A DNA stretch of 64,000 bases, from the NCBI GenBank assembly GCA_946554335.1, contig CAMNSA010000002.1:186001-250000 (forward strand), written 5' to 3'. This document shows positions 37,152 to 45,376 of the stretch, piece by piece (the stretch's first letter is position 1; each line of letters begins with the position of its first letter). This DNA is from an uncultured Neglectibacter sp. (GTDB taxonomy: Bacteria; Bacillota; Clostridia; Oscillospirales; Acutalibacteraceae). Made by a program: the position numbers and the translations under genes. The notes beneath the pieces were generated by a model that saw only the letters and a program-made list of their open reading frames with translations, had not been told where the DNA came from and did no database searches.

Positions 37152-38546
37152 ATGAAGCATCAGGAAGTAGCGGCGTTTTATAAGGATCTTTCCGCCTGGG
37201 CGGGCAAGACGGTGACCGTCTGCGGCTGGGCAAGGTCTATACGGGATTCCAAGACGCTGGGATTTATCGATTTGAATGACGGCACCTCCTTTAAGGGTGT
37301 ACAGATCGTCTTTGAGGACGGAAAAATAGAGAATTTCAAGGAGATCGCCTCCCAGAATGTGGGGGCGGCCCTCCGGGTGACGGGAACGCTGATCGCCACG
37401 CCTGAGGCGAAGCAGCCCTTTGAGATCCATGCTCAAAAGATCGTGGTAGAGGGCCCTTCCGCGCCGGAGTATCCGCTGCAGAAAAAACGCCATTCTGTGG
37501 AATACCTGCGCACCATCGCCCATCTGCGCCCCAGGACCAACCTTTACAGCGCGGCTTTTCGCGTCCGTTCCGCCGCCGCCATGGGAGTACACAAATTTTT
37601 CCAGGAGAACGGCTTTGTCTACTGCCACACGCCTATCATTACCGCCAGCGACTGCGAGGGTGCGGGGGAGATGTTCCAGATCACCACGCTGGATCTGGAT
37701 AACCTGCCGAAAACGGAAGACGGCGGGGTGGACTACAAGCAGGACTTTTTTGGGAAGCATACCTCCCTGACGGTTTCCGGTCAGCTGGAGGTGGAGTGCA
37801 TGGCTCAGGCCTTTGGCAAGGTCTATACCTTCGGCCCCACCTTCCGCGCGGAGAATTCCAACACCACCCGGCACGCGGCGGAGTTCTGGCAGATCGAGCC
37901 GGAGATCGCCTTCGCGGACCTCAATGACGACATGGATGTGATCGAGGCGGCCATCAAGTATGTGATCAACTATGTGATGGAAACCTGCCCCCAGGATATG
38001 GAATTCTGCAACACCTTTGTGGATAAGGGTCTGATCGAGCGGCTCTCTCATGTGGCGGATTCCAACTTTGCCCGGGTCTCCTACACCGACGCCATTCAAA
38101 TTCTGGAGCAGCACAACGACCAGTTTGAATACAAGGTCTCCTGGGGCGCCGATATCGCCACAGAGCATGAACGGTATCTCACCGAAAAGCATTTCGGAAA
38201 GCCTGTGTTTGTCACGGATTATCCCAAGGAGATCAAGTCCTTCTATATGCGTCTCAATGACGACGGAAAAACGGTTGCCGCCACTGATCTGCTGGTGCCG
38301 GGCATCGGAGAGCTTGTGGGAGCCAGCCAGCGGGAAGAGCGGTATGATGTGCTGCTGGACCGTATTCACGAGCTGGGCATGAAAGAGGAGGATTACTGGT
38401 GGTATCTGGAGCTGAGGAAGTATGGCGGCACCAAGCATTCCGGCTTCGGCATCGGCTTCGAGCGGCTGGTCATGTATCTCACCGGCATTGAAAACATCCG
38501 GGATGTGGCCCTGTTCCCCAGAACGCCCGGCGCGGTGGAATTTTAA
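37152..38546 (+). CDS. asnS: Asparaginyl-tRNA synthetase
   Basis: 464 residues, class IIb synthetase charging tRNA-Asn. N-terminal OB fold ([25 protein letters not shown]), motif 2 [22 protein letters not shown], motif 3 [30 protein letters not shown] at the C terminus. The ATG at 37152 has GGGGAG 8 nt upstream; an in-frame ATG 24 nt earlier lacks a site. It lies 72 nt after tRNA-Ser(GGA) and may be read through from that promoter. No T-box is visible in the short leader. Confidence 0.95.
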   Translation: MKHQEVAAFYKDLSAWAGKTVTVCGWARSIRDSKTLGFIDLNDGTSFKGVQIVFEDGKIENFKEIASQNVGAALRVTGTLIATPEAKQPFEIHAQKIVVEGPSAPEYPLQKKRHSVEYLRTIAHLRPRTNLYSAAFRVRSAAAMGVHKFFQENGFVYCHTPIITASDCEGAGEMFQITTLDLDNLPKTEDGGVDYKQDFFGKHTSLTVSGQLEVECMAQAFGKVYTFGPTFRAENSNTTRHAAEFWQIEPEIAFADLNDDMDVIEAAIKYVINYVMETCPQDMEFCNTFVDKGLIERLSHVADSNFARVSYTDAIQILEQHNDQFEYKVSWGADIATEHERYLTEKHFGKPVFVTDYPKEIKSFYMRLNDDGKTVAATDLLVPGIGELVGASQREERYDVLLDRIHELGMKEEDYWWYLELRKYGGTKHSGFGIGFERLVMYLTGIENIRDVALFPRTPGAVEF

Positions 38547-38568
38547 AACAGCTTACCATAAGCAGAGA

Positions 38569-38618
38569 AAACGGGACGCTTGCAAAACAATCCGTTTTGC
38601 AAGCGTCCCGTTTTTTTA
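38569..38618 (+). terminator. terminator of asnS
   Basis: Long perfect stem AACGGGACGCTTGCAAAAC/GTTTTGCAAGCGTCCCGTT with loop AATCC and a T tract. Confidence 0.9.
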
Positions 38619-38876
38619 GTTGTTAGTTTTTAGTTGTTAGATTTTGGATTCTAGATACTGGATACTAGACACGGGCCCCAACTCGCTTCCTTGCCTCTCG
38701 CTGCTTCTCCTACTTGGCTCTCCTGCGTAAGGAGAGCTGTCAGCGAAGCTGACTGAGAGGTCGTGCCATAGTAGTTGTTAGTTTTCAGTCGTTAGTGGTT
38801 AGAGAAGGTCTTGACTCCCTCTGACGAGAGAGCCAAGCCCTTATCTAACGACTAATATCTAATATCTAACAACTAC
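38617..38876. repeat. composite intergenic repeat region (TTAG tracts and palindromic unit, copy 3)
   Basis: The gap between asnS and the next gene is over 600 nt. It begins with TTAG units running out of the terminator T tract (38617-38670), then a palindromic unit at 38713-38761 with GCTCTCC/GGAGAGC and TCAGC-GAA-GCTGA hairpins, then TTAG units (38768-38802) mirrored by CTAA units (38842-38876; TAGTTGTTAG/CTAACAACTA perfect). I see no gene here; a 60-codon ORF over 38892-39074 has no ribosome site. Confidence 0.7.
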
Positions 38877-38911
38877 CAAAGGGGGAGCCAAGTGGTGGCC
38901 TTTCCCTCTCA

Positions 38912-38934
38912 CCTCCCCTTACAACAAGGGGAGG
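38912..38934. repeat. 9-bp hairpin in the asnS downstream gap
   Basis: CCTCCCCTT/AAGGGGAGG with loop ACAAC. No T tract follows, so a terminator role is doubtful. Confidence 0.5.
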
Positions 38935-39017
38935 CTAAAGAAAAATCAGGCCGCCTGCTGAAGGACATTTTGCGCTGCCGTCCGCAATCGGGCGCGGCGG
39001 TTCATCGTAATTTTCGG

Positions 39018-39046
39018 TTGTGCCGGAAAGGATTTTGTGATAAGAT
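39018..39046 (+). promoter_or_regulatory. promoter of the O-antigen-ligase-like pair
   Basis: TTGTGC, 17 nt, TAAGAT; start near 39053, about 110 nt before the ATG. Confidence 0.55.
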
Positions 39047-39162
39047 AGCTACAACGGTGAAGACTGAACTGTGAAGGCGGCCGTTTTTTGAAGCCTTGAG
39101 ACCGCTTTTGGGAAAGCCGCGTTTCTTTTAAACTAACGGTAGATACTGTAGGGGAATTTTTC

Positions 39163-40674
39163 ATGAATATACTTTCGCAGAAACGCAGCGCGTTTTTCCA
39201 TACAGGAGAGTTTATGGCTGCCCTGCTACTTTTGCAGCCTCTCTTAGATGTGCTCTCCTACTTCATGATAAAGCTGGAGGCCACCTTCTTTACCACCGCC
39301 CTGCGCACCGTTCTGCTTTTTACGGTGAATTTTTACGCCTTTGCGGTTTCCAGGAAAAAGAAATGGCACCTGGCCCTTTATGGGATCTTGGGAGGCTTCT
39401 GGCTTTTGCACATGCTCAACTGCTTTCGCATCGGGTATCGGGATCCCATGGGCGACGCGGCGGAGTATTTAAAGCTCGTTCAGTTTCCCCTGTGGACCTT
39501 GGCTTTTCTCACCCTCTTTCACCGCAAAGCGGAGCTTTCCGGCGCTGTGATCGGATGGCTGGCGGCGGATCTCGCGTTGATTTTGCTGGTGATCCTTCTT
39601 TCCTTCGGAACCGGGAACCCGGTGTATACCTACGATTATCCCGAGCGGGGGATGCAGATCGGCGTGCTGGGCTGGTTCGGTGTTCCCAATGCCCAAAGCG
39701 CGGTGGTGGCCGCCCTTGTCTCTCCCTTTTTGCTTTGGGGGTTTCAAAAAAAGCGGTTGTGGCTTTTCTCCCTTTGCTGCGTTATCGGCTTCGGCCTTTT
39801 GTATCTGACCGGCACCCGTCTCACCTATTTTGCCGCCTTTTTGATCGCGGCGGGATTTCTCCTTCTGCTGCTTTGGAACAGGGAGCCCCTGCGGTTTTGC
39901 GTGCCTCTTCTGGCGGTTTTGGCGCTGCTTGTTGTCTGTAAGGGTTTTTCCCCTATGCAGGAAAGACAGGCCCGCTCTGAAAACTCCAATACGCTGTATC
40001 AGGAGAAAACGGATGAGATCATGGGTGAGGACAAGGACTTTGTCTATGTAGAGGGGGAGGAGATTCCGGAAGAGACCCTTCGGAGGCTTGAGACCCTTTA
40101 CACTGAGGTTTACGGAGGCCCCGGCCCTTACGGGCTGCCCCTTTTGGGGGATATGATCGAGAAGTTCGGCCTTGACCGCGTCATGGAGGCCTATCACTAC
40201 ACGATTTCACCCAAACAGCTTTACAATGCCCGGCTGCGAAAGCTCACTGCCCTTCATCTTGTCTGGCAGGACCAGGATCTGCCTACGAAGCTTTTGGGCT
40301 TTGAATATGCCAACTGTGAGCTGGGCGGAAATATTTACGACCCGGAAAATGATTTTCAGCCTCTTATTTACTATTATGGATTTTTAGGCGCGGCTCTTTA
40401 TCTTGCCCTTCCCGTGGGGCTGGTGCTTTGGGCGGTTTTCTGCTTCTTCCGAGATCCCAGAAGGTTTCTGTCTCTGCCCTTCGGCGCCGCCGCCATAATG
40501 TTCGCCCTCTGTCTGGGTGCTGCGCAGTTCTCCGGGCAGGCTCTGCGCAAGCCCAGCGTTTGCGTTTACCTTTCTCTGTCTGCGGCGCTGGTGCTGGAGC
40601 ACTGTGAAAAATGCCGGACGGAGAAAAAGAAAAGCGGCTTGCCCGTATATCGTCCGCCGGACGCCGCATATTAG
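39163..40674 (+). CDS. O-antigen ligase/polymerase-like membrane protein, copy A
   Basis: 503 residues with about ten membrane segments. Characteristic parts: LLLLQPLLDVLSYF near residue 25, FWLLHMLNCFRIGYRDP, GWFGVPNAQSAVVAALVSPF, LYLTGTRLTYFAAFLIAAGF, a large extracytoplasmic loop (about 265-400) with VMEAYHYTISPKQLYNARLRKL and LPTKLLGFEYANCELGGNIYDPENDF, and a final SGQALRKPSVCVYLSLS. This is Wzy/WaaL-like topology. AGGGGA lies 7 nt before the ATG. It is a diverged duplicate of the next gene. No glycosyltransferases are nearby, so the glycan it acts on is unknown. Confidence 0.75.
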   Translation: MNILSQKRSAFFHTGEFMAALLLLQPLLDVLSYFMIKLEATFFTTALRTVLLFTVNFYAFAVSRKKKWHLALYGILGGFWLLHMLNCFRIGYRDPMGDAAEYLKLVQFPLWTLAFLTLFHRKAELSGAVIGWLAADLALILLVILLSFGTGNPVYTYDYPERGMQIGVLGWFGVPNAQSAVVAALVSPFLLWGFQKKRLWLFSLCCVIGFGLLYLTGTRLTYFAAFLIAAGFLLLLLWNREPLRFCVPLLAVLALLVVCKGFSPMQERQARSENSNTLYQEKTDEIMGEDKDFVYVEGEEIPEETLRRLETLYTEVYGGPGPYGLPLLGDMIEKFGLDRVMEAYHYTISPKQLYNARLRKLTALHLVWQDQDLPTKLLGFEYANCELGGNIYDPENDFQPLIYYYGFLGAALYLALPVGLVLWAVFCFFRDPRRFLSLPFGAAAIMFALCLGAAQFSGQALRKPSVCVYLSLSAALVLEHCEKCRTEKKKSGLPVYRPPDAAY

Positions 40675-40779
40675 AGAGGGACAAGAGCGCCGGGCCTGTC
40701 GAGCATTGAGACGGATCGTTTGCGCGGCGGGTTTCGGATCGAAAAACCCGGGCACAGAATGGGGGACTTCCTGATAATT

Positions 40780-42378
40780 ATGGATTTTTATAAGAAGTGG
40801 AAAGAATATCTGACAGAGCGTCTGCCGAAAATCGTGCTGATCCTGCTCATCATCCAGCCTTGTCTGGATGTGTTGTCCTTCGGAATGACTAAGCTCGGCA
40901 CCACCATTTTCTCCACCCTGATCCGTTTTCTCATGCTGGCTGTAGTGGGGCTTTTGGGATTTTTGGTCACTGACAAAAAGAAGGCCTATCTCATCATTTA
41001 CGGGGTGATGGCGGGCTTTTGGGTGCTGCATGCCGCCAATGAGTTTCGCATCGGGTATGTCTCTTTTTATGAGGATACTGCCAATTACTTGAGAATTCTC
41101 ACGCTGCCGGTGTTTCTGCTTACCTTTCTCATCTTTTTTGAGAAGAAGGGGGAAGAGGTCAGAAAGGTCATTGGAATCGGCTTTGCAGTCAACATGGGCC
41201 TTTCCGCGCTGTTTACCGCCCTGCCCTGGGGCCTTTCTCTTCTGGGATTGGGAGAGCCGGTTTATACCTATGACAAGCTGTATTTGGGCTTCATGGGCTG
41301 GTTCGCTGTTCCCAACGCCCAAAGCTGTATTCTGGTGCTGCTTGCACCCCTTACCATGTTCCTCGCTTACCGCACAAAGAAGCTGTGGTTCTTTGCCCTT
41401 GCCTGCTTCGTAAGTATTTTCATGCTGTTTATCACCGGGACAAAGCTTACTTACTATTCTATTTTCCTGATCCCCGCAGGCTTCTTTGTTCTTTTCCTGC
41501 TGAATTCCGGAAGGCGGAAGGCTTTGCCCTTCGCGGGGATCCTGATAGCCGTTTTGGCGGTGGCTGTGGTGTTCCGTCAGTACGCCCCCATGCAGATCCG
41601 GGAAAGCATGTCCTCTTATTCCCAGGGCCTTCTGGGCGACCTGGTGGAGGAAAGCCTGTCCGAGGCCGGAGCGGATGAAGAGGTGCGCAAGGCGATCGAG
41701 GAGGGCCTGGAGGAAGAAGAGACGGACTTTGAGGCCGCCCGAAAGCTTTTAAAGGTGCGCAGGAGTCTGATGGGAATTTACACCGCCGATGAGCTTTACG
41801 GCGAAATATTGAAGGATGTAAACGATCGTTTCGGACTGTACAATGTGATGGAGGCCTATCACCATTCCGCCCACACCGGCGTGCTTTCCGATCTGCGTTT
41901 GCGAAGGACAAATTACGCGAAGCTGATGTGGCAGGAATGTGATATTCCCACAAAGCTTTTAGGTTTCGAGTACAGCGCGATGATCCACAACGGCACGATC
42001 TATGACATGGAAAACGATTTCCCTTCCATCTACTACAACTGCGGCCTGATAGGGCTTCTTCTCTATCTTTCCCTGTTTTTGTATATCGCCGCGGCGGCGG
42101 TCAAGGGATTTTTGCGGGACCCCTTGCACTACCTTACGGTGGAGTTGGGGGCCGTGGGAATGACGGTGGTGCTGGCTCTGGCTGCCGCCCAGATCTCCGG
42201 CTATGTGTTCCGCAGACCCAATGTGGCGATCTACCTGGCGGCAGCGTCGTCTTATCTGTGTTATCTCTCCCGGAATGTGCAGGCGCCGGAGGAAAACCCC
42301 TGGAAAAAGCTTTGGCAGCTGATAAAGAAATGGGGAAAAGCGCCTTTTCGCAGGAGAAAAAAAGAAAATCCCGTCTGA
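40780..42378 (+). CDS. O-antigen ligase/polymerase-like membrane protein, copy B
   Basis: 532 residues, paralogue of the preceding gene: LLIIQPCLDVLSFGMTKLG, FWVLHAANEFRIGYVS, GWFAVPNAQSCILVLL, FITGTKLTYYSIFLIPAGF, VMEAYHHSAHTGVLSDLRLRR, IPTKLLGFEYSAMIHNGTIYDMENDFPS and ISGYVFRRPNVAIYLAAA line up in order with copy A. It has an extra acidic insertion in the large loop (about residues 285-325, EEVRKAIEEGLEEEETDFEAA). ATG at 40780 matches copy A in N-terminal length; an in-frame ATG lies 21 nt upstream. The basic C-terminal tail faces the cytoplasm. Confidence 0.75.
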   Translation: MDFYKKWKEYLTERLPKIVLILLIIQPCLDVLSFGMTKLGTTIFSTLIRFLMLAVVGLLGFLVTDKKKAYLIIYGVMAGFWVLHAANEFRIGYVSFYEDTANYLRILTLPVFLLTFLIFFEKKGEEVRKVIGIGFAVNMGLSALFTALPWGLSLLGLGEPVYTYDKLYLGFMGWFAVPNAQSCILVLLAPLTMFLAYRTKKLWFFALACFVSIFMLFITGTKLTYYSIFLIPAGFFVLFLLNSGRRKALPFAGILIAVLAVAVVFRQYAPMQIRESMSSYSQGLLGDLVEESLSEAGADEEVRKAIEEGLEEEETDFEAARKLLKVRRSLMGIYTADELYGEILKDVNDRFGLYNVMEAYHHSAHTGVLSDLRLRRTNYAKLMWQECDIPTKLLGFEYSAMIHNGTIYDMENDFPSIYYNCGLIGLLLYLSLFLYIAAAAVKGFLRDPLHYLTVELGAVGMTVVLALAAAQISGYVFRRPNVAIYLAAASSYLCYLSRNVQAPEENPWKKLWQLIKKWGKAPFRRRKKENPV

Positions 42379-42386
42379 CTGAAAAA

Positions 42387-42432
42387 GAGGAACCGCCTTT
42401 TCCGAGATTTTTTCCGGAAAAGGCGGTTCCTC
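42387..42432 (+). terminator. terminator after the ligase-like pair
   Basis: Perfect 18-bp stem GAGGAACCGCCTTTTCCG with its complement and loop AGATTTTTTC. Confidence 0.8.
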
Positions 42433-42444
42433 AACACAAAAAAA

Positions 42445-42473
42445 TTGACAAATGAGAAAAAAAGCACTACAAT
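42445..42473 (+). promoter_or_regulatory. promoter of the thiT riboswitch transcript
   Basis: Perfect TTGACA, 17 nt, TACAAT; start near 42480, just before the aptamer. Confidence 0.85.
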
Positions 42474-42491
42474 AGGGGACGAAAAATGAAA

Positions 42492-42597
42492 GAAGGGGTG
42501 CTTGCCGGGTAGGCGGCTGAGAGGAGCTTTGAGCTTAAACCCTTTGTCCTTTGGGACAGGAACCTGATTCGGATAATACCGACGGAGGGAGCATTTC
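42492..42597 (+). promoter_or_regulatory. TPP riboswitch (THI element)
   Basis: All conserved blocks are present in order: GGGGTGC, GGCTGAGA, AAACCC, GGAACCTGATTCGGATAATACC and CGGAGGGAGC (quoted in parts). The aptamer binds thiamine pyrophosphate. It sits directly upstream of the thiamine transporter gene, which is the standard arrangement. Confidence 0.95.
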
Positions 42598-42658
42598 ATC
42601 ATAAAGAAAGAAATTTCTTTGAAAGAATTTTCTTTCCATTTGAGAATGTGTTTTCTGT

Positions 42659-42694
42659 GCCATTTGGATTTTTCCAAATGGCCTTTTCATTTTT
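42659..42694 (+). terminator. expression-platform terminator of the TPP riboswitch
   Basis: Nine-bp hairpin GCCATTTGG/CCAAATGGC with loop ATTTTT followed by CTTTTCATTTTT. It lies 28 nt before thiT, so TPP binding should cause premature termination. An A/T-rich hairpin (GAAAGAAATTTCTTT) between aptamer and terminator may form the antiterminator. Confidence 0.8.
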
Positions 42695-42721
42695 CAACAC
42701 ATTTTTTATGAGAGAGGAAGA

Positions 42722-43357
42722 ATGAAAATGAACACTCGACTTTCCAAAACTACCTTGAACCTGGTGCTGGGCGGTATCCTGGTGGCCATGGGCACTGTGC
42801 TGTCCTTTTTGAAGGTGCTGGACATGCCCTACGGCGGCTCTATCACCCTGTGCTCCATGCTGCCCGTAATGGTGTTTGCCTATCGTTCCGGCATGAAATG
42901 GGGCCTGTTCGCAGGCGGCGTGTTCAGCGTTTTGCAGCTGCTGTTCGGTCTGCAGGCTCTCAAGGGGCTTACGCTTGCTATGGTGATCGGTTCCGTGTTT
43001 CTCGACTATCTCCTGGCCTTCACCGTGCTGGGTCTCTCGGGGATGTTTCGCGGAAAAATCAAAAATGACACGGCGGCCTTCACTCTGGGCGCTTTGGTCG
43101 CCGGGCTGCTGCGGTATCTTTGCTCTTTCCTGTCCGGGTGGCTTCTCTGGAGCCAGTTTACCGAGGTGACAGAGATGCAGGGGCTGATTGCAAACTTTTT
43201 CCCGGGCGCTTCTCAGATGACGGGAACCATCCTCGCAGTGTTCTATTCCCTTCTCTATAACGGAAGCTACATGGTCCCGGAGATCCTGATCACCTGCGTG
43301 GTAGGAGCGGTGCTGATGCGCTTTGCGGGAAAATACATTTTGCGTGAGACTGCCTGA
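42722..43357 (+). CDS. thiT: Energy-coupled thiamine transporter ThiT (ECF S component)
   Basis: 211 residues with six membrane segments. Family features: LNLVLGGILVAMGTVLSFLKVLDMPYGGSITLCSMLPVMVFAYRSG near residues 12-57 (quoted by its ends LNLVL and YRSG), GLLRYLCSFLSGWLLWSQF, and SLLYNGSYMVPEILITCVVG. ThiT is the substrate-binding component that works with a shared ECF module (not in the window). The TPP riboswitch and terminator ahead of it confirm the vitamin. AGAGAGGAAGA precedes the ATG. Confidence 0.96.
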   Translation: MKMNTRLSKTTLNLVLGGILVAMGTVLSFLKVLDMPYGGSITLCSMLPVMVFAYRSGMKWGLFAGGVFSVLQLLFGLQALKGLTLAMVIGSVFLDYLLAFTVLGLSGMFRGKIKNDTAAFTLGALVAGLLRYLCSFLSGWLLWSQFTEVTEMQGLIANFFPGASQMTGTILAVFYSLLYNGSYMVPEILITCVVGAVLMRFAGKYILRETA

Positions 43358-43460
43358 GGAAAGCTCTTTTCGATTTCCGGCAGAATAAAAAAAGAAGGTG
43401 TCGGAGAGAATAAAGCTTGTAAAGCGAAGGCTTTATAATCTATTCTTTGTGAGGTGCCTT

Positions 43461-43787
43461 ATGAATCAGCTTGAATGTCAAGTGACTTCCTGTCAGCATT
43501 ACTGCGACAACCGGTGCTGCTTGCCCGGCATCCATGTAGACGGCCCTGCGGCCCGGGAGAGCGGAGAGACCTGCTGCGCTTCCTATGAGGAGAGACACAG
43601 CGGTGCGGGGGAGAACCTTTCTTCCCAGGGCAGTCCCTCTTTGGATTCTTCCATCCAGTGTCAGGCTCAGCACTGCGCCTATAATAAGGACTGTAAGTGC
43701 GAGGCAGAATGTGTCTGCATAGGCTGCTGCTGCGGCGATGTCACTTCCAAAAGCGGCACAGAGTGCTGCACCTTTCAGAACAAGTAA
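43461..43787 (+). CDS. Protein with two DUF1540 cysteine-rich domains
   Basis: 108 residues with 21 cysteines or nearly so. Two copies of the DUF1540 motif: LECQVTSCQHYCDNRCCLPGIHVDGPAA near the start and IQCQAQHCAYNKDCKCEAECVCIGC near residue 68. Cysteine spacing suggests metal binding. GAGGTG lies 5 nt before the ATG; the open frame from 43398 has no site. DUF1540 proteins are common in spore-forming Clostridia; function unknown. A TATAAT at 43434-43439 may be its -10 box, but no good -35 is seen. Confidence 0.82.
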   Translation: MNQLECQVTSCQHYCDNRCCLPGIHVDGPAARESGETCCASYEERHSGAGENLSSQGSPSLDSSIQCQAQHCAYNKDCKCEAECVCIGCCCGDVTSKSGTECCTFQNK

Positions 43788-43801
43788 TTGAGAGATTGCA
43801 A

Positions 43802-43846
43802 AAAAAGAACAGGGCCTTGTCCGAATGGACAAGGCCCTGTTCTTTT
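43802..43846 (+). terminator. terminator after the DUF1540 gene
   Basis: Perfect stem AAAGAACAGGGCCTTGTCC with complement, loop GAAT, T tract. Confidence 0.9.
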
Positions 43847-44012
43847 GGAAACAGCTCCGTTCTTTCGGAAAAAGATCCTGCCATTTCTGTGGAGGTTCAG
43901 AAAATTTTTGGAGGGTCGGTAGTTTTTTGGCGGGCTTTGTGGTAAAATTTCTCCTTGGAAAAGGCAGAGGGAAGAAGTTCCCTGTGTGCCAAAAAGAGGA
44001 GTGTCATTAACT

Positions 44013-44861
44013 TTGAATATCAAGCTGCTTGCTTTTGACCTGGACGGCACCACTTTAAGCGATTCCGACCATGTTTCCGAAAAGAACCGGGAGGCCCTCG
44101 TGCGGGCCTTTCAAAAGGGCGTGCTGCTGGTACCGGCCTCCGGAAGGCTGTTTACCTTTCTTCCCAAAGAGGTAATGAGTCTGCCGGGTCTGAGATGGGT
44201 GATCACCTCCAACGGGGCCGCCGTGTATACCCTTCCGGACGGGAAGCCGTTAAAAAAGAGCCTGATCCCCAATGAAACGGCAAAAAAGCTCTATGAGGTC
44301 ATCAAACAATATGATATCTATCGGGAGTTTTACAACGAGGGGAGAGCCATGGTAGAGCGCAGCTTTTTTGAGCGTTCCCGTACCGAGATGGGAATCCCGG
44401 AGCGCAAATGGAAATTTCTTTCAAAGGATTATGTCTTTGTGGAGGACATGGAAAAGACTCTGGAGGAGACCGGCCTCTGCCCGGAAAAGGTGAATCTTCT
44501 CTATCTGCCCACCAAAGAGCTTCGTGAAAAGCTTTGGAAAGAGCTGGAAAGAATCGAAGGCCTCAGCTTAAGCTCTTCTTTTTCCGACAATATCGAGGTA
44601 AACGCCCGACAGGCCAATAAGGGCGCGGCCCTTAAAACCCTGTGCGAGATGCTCGGTATCCCGCCGGAGGAGGTCATGGCCATCGGCGACAACGGAAACG
44701 ATGTGTCCATGCTGGAATTTGCCGGGTGCTCTGTCGCCATGGGGGGCGGCTCCGAGGAGGCCCTGCAGGCGGCAAAATACCGCACCGGCTCTCATGACCG
44801 GGACGGGTTGGCCCAGGCGATCGACCGGTTTGTTTTGACTGCGGGCGGCCGCTGCGAATAA
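44013..44861 (+). CDS. Cof-type HAD-IIB family phosphatase
   Basis: 282 residues. HAD motif I LLAFDLDGTTLSDSD at the N terminus, motif II LVPASGRLF, VITSNGAAVY (cap entrance), KGAALKTLCEMLGIP with the motif III lysine, and motif IV MAIGDNGNDVSMLEFAG. IIB cap domain between about 85 and 195. The TTG start is chosen by the distance to the DxD motif and GAGGAG upstream; GTG at 43986 is an in-frame alternative. These enzymes dephosphorylate sugar phosphates or cofactors such as FMN and PLP; substrate not predictable. Confidence 0.88.
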   Translation: MNIKLLAFDLDGTTLSDSDHVSEKNREALVRAFQKGVLLVPASGRLFTFLPKEVMSLPGLRWVITSNGAAVYTLPDGKPLKKSLIPNETAKKLYEVIKQYDIYREFYNEGRAMVERSFFERSRTEMGIPERKWKFLSKDYVFVEDMEKTLEETGLCPEKVNLLYLPTKELREKLWKELERIEGLSLSSSFSDNIEVNARQANKGAALKTLCEMLGIPPEEVMAIGDNGNDVSMLEFAGCSVAMGGGSEEALQAAKYRTGSHDRDGLAQAIDRFVLTAGGRCE

Positions 44862-44868
44862 AAAAGAG

Positions 44869-44894
44869 AAAAGGCCTTAGGAAAGCCTTTTCTC
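44869..44894. terminator. terminator between convergent HAD and GNAT genes
   Basis: GAGAAAAGGC/GCCTTTTCTC hairpin with A-rich and T-rich flanks; it overlaps the last codons of the GNAT gene. Confidence 0.6.
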
Positions 44895-45341
44895 CATTTC
44901 TCCGGAATCGTGGAATCCCAGCTTTTCATAGAGGCCCCGCCCCTTTTCAGTGGGCTGAAGCTTTACGGCCTCAATCCCCTTGCTTTTTAGCCAGCAGAGC
45001 ACCGCCTCCATCAGTTTTGCCGCGTATCCCTGCCGCCTCTTTTCGGGGATGCAGTAGACATCGATCACATAGCCGTAGCGGGGATTTTTGAAAAAGCAAA
45101 AGGGCACGCCGCCCTTGATCACTGCCCCGGCCACTGCCGCGGGACAAGGTTCTTCTCCGGTTTCGTCATAGGCGATAAAGTGGCAGCAGCTGTCTTCACG
45201 GTACAGGGACGCATATGTTTCCTGAATTTGTGCTGCGGCGTTTTTCCGCAGCAGAAAGGACACGCCGCTTTCCTGAAACAGCTTCAGCTTCATCTCCACA
45301 ACGAGAGGAAGCTCCTGTTCTTTAGCTCTGACAATGTACAT
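44877..45341 (-). CDS. GNAT-family N-acetyltransferase
   Basis: 154 residues. Acetyl-CoA binding motif A: YVIDVYCIPEKRRQGYAAKLMEAVL (R/Q-x-x-G-x-G/A loop), then VKLQPTEKGRGLYEKLGFHDSGEMEKRL. The N-terminal strand and helix (IVRAKEQELPLVVEMKLKLF) are typical. Substrate unknown. Convergent with the HAD gene and 36 nt upstream of the PAP2 gene on the same strand is reversed in order (PAP2 is transcribed first). Confidence 0.88.
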   Translation of the reverse strand: MYIVRAKEQELPLVVEMKLKLFQESGVSFLLRKNAAAQIQETYASLYREDSCCHFIAYDETGEEPCPAAVAGAVIKGGVPFCFFKNPRYGYVIDVYCIPEKRRQGYAAKLMEAVLCWLKSKGIEAVKLQPTEKGRGLYEKLGFHDSGEMEKRLS

Positions 45342-45376
45342 AAACCGCGTCCTTTCTTTGGCATGGGGAAAATGGA

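Noticed and set aside
36963-38438. 491-codon open frame opposite asnS, and similar long antisense frames at 33721-34896, 8155-9216 and 3728-4495
   Set aside because: They mirror strongly conserved genes, have no ribosome sites and read as low-complexity shadows; they arise from GC-rich codon usage.
38892-39074. 60-codon ORF in the gap after asnS
   Set aside because: No ribosome site, covers a hairpin and the region upstream of a promoter.
43986-44012. GTG start of the HAD phosphatase nine codons upstream
   Set aside because: It overlaps the ribosome site GAGGAG and lengthens the N terminus beyond the usual distance to the DxD motif; kept only as an alternative.
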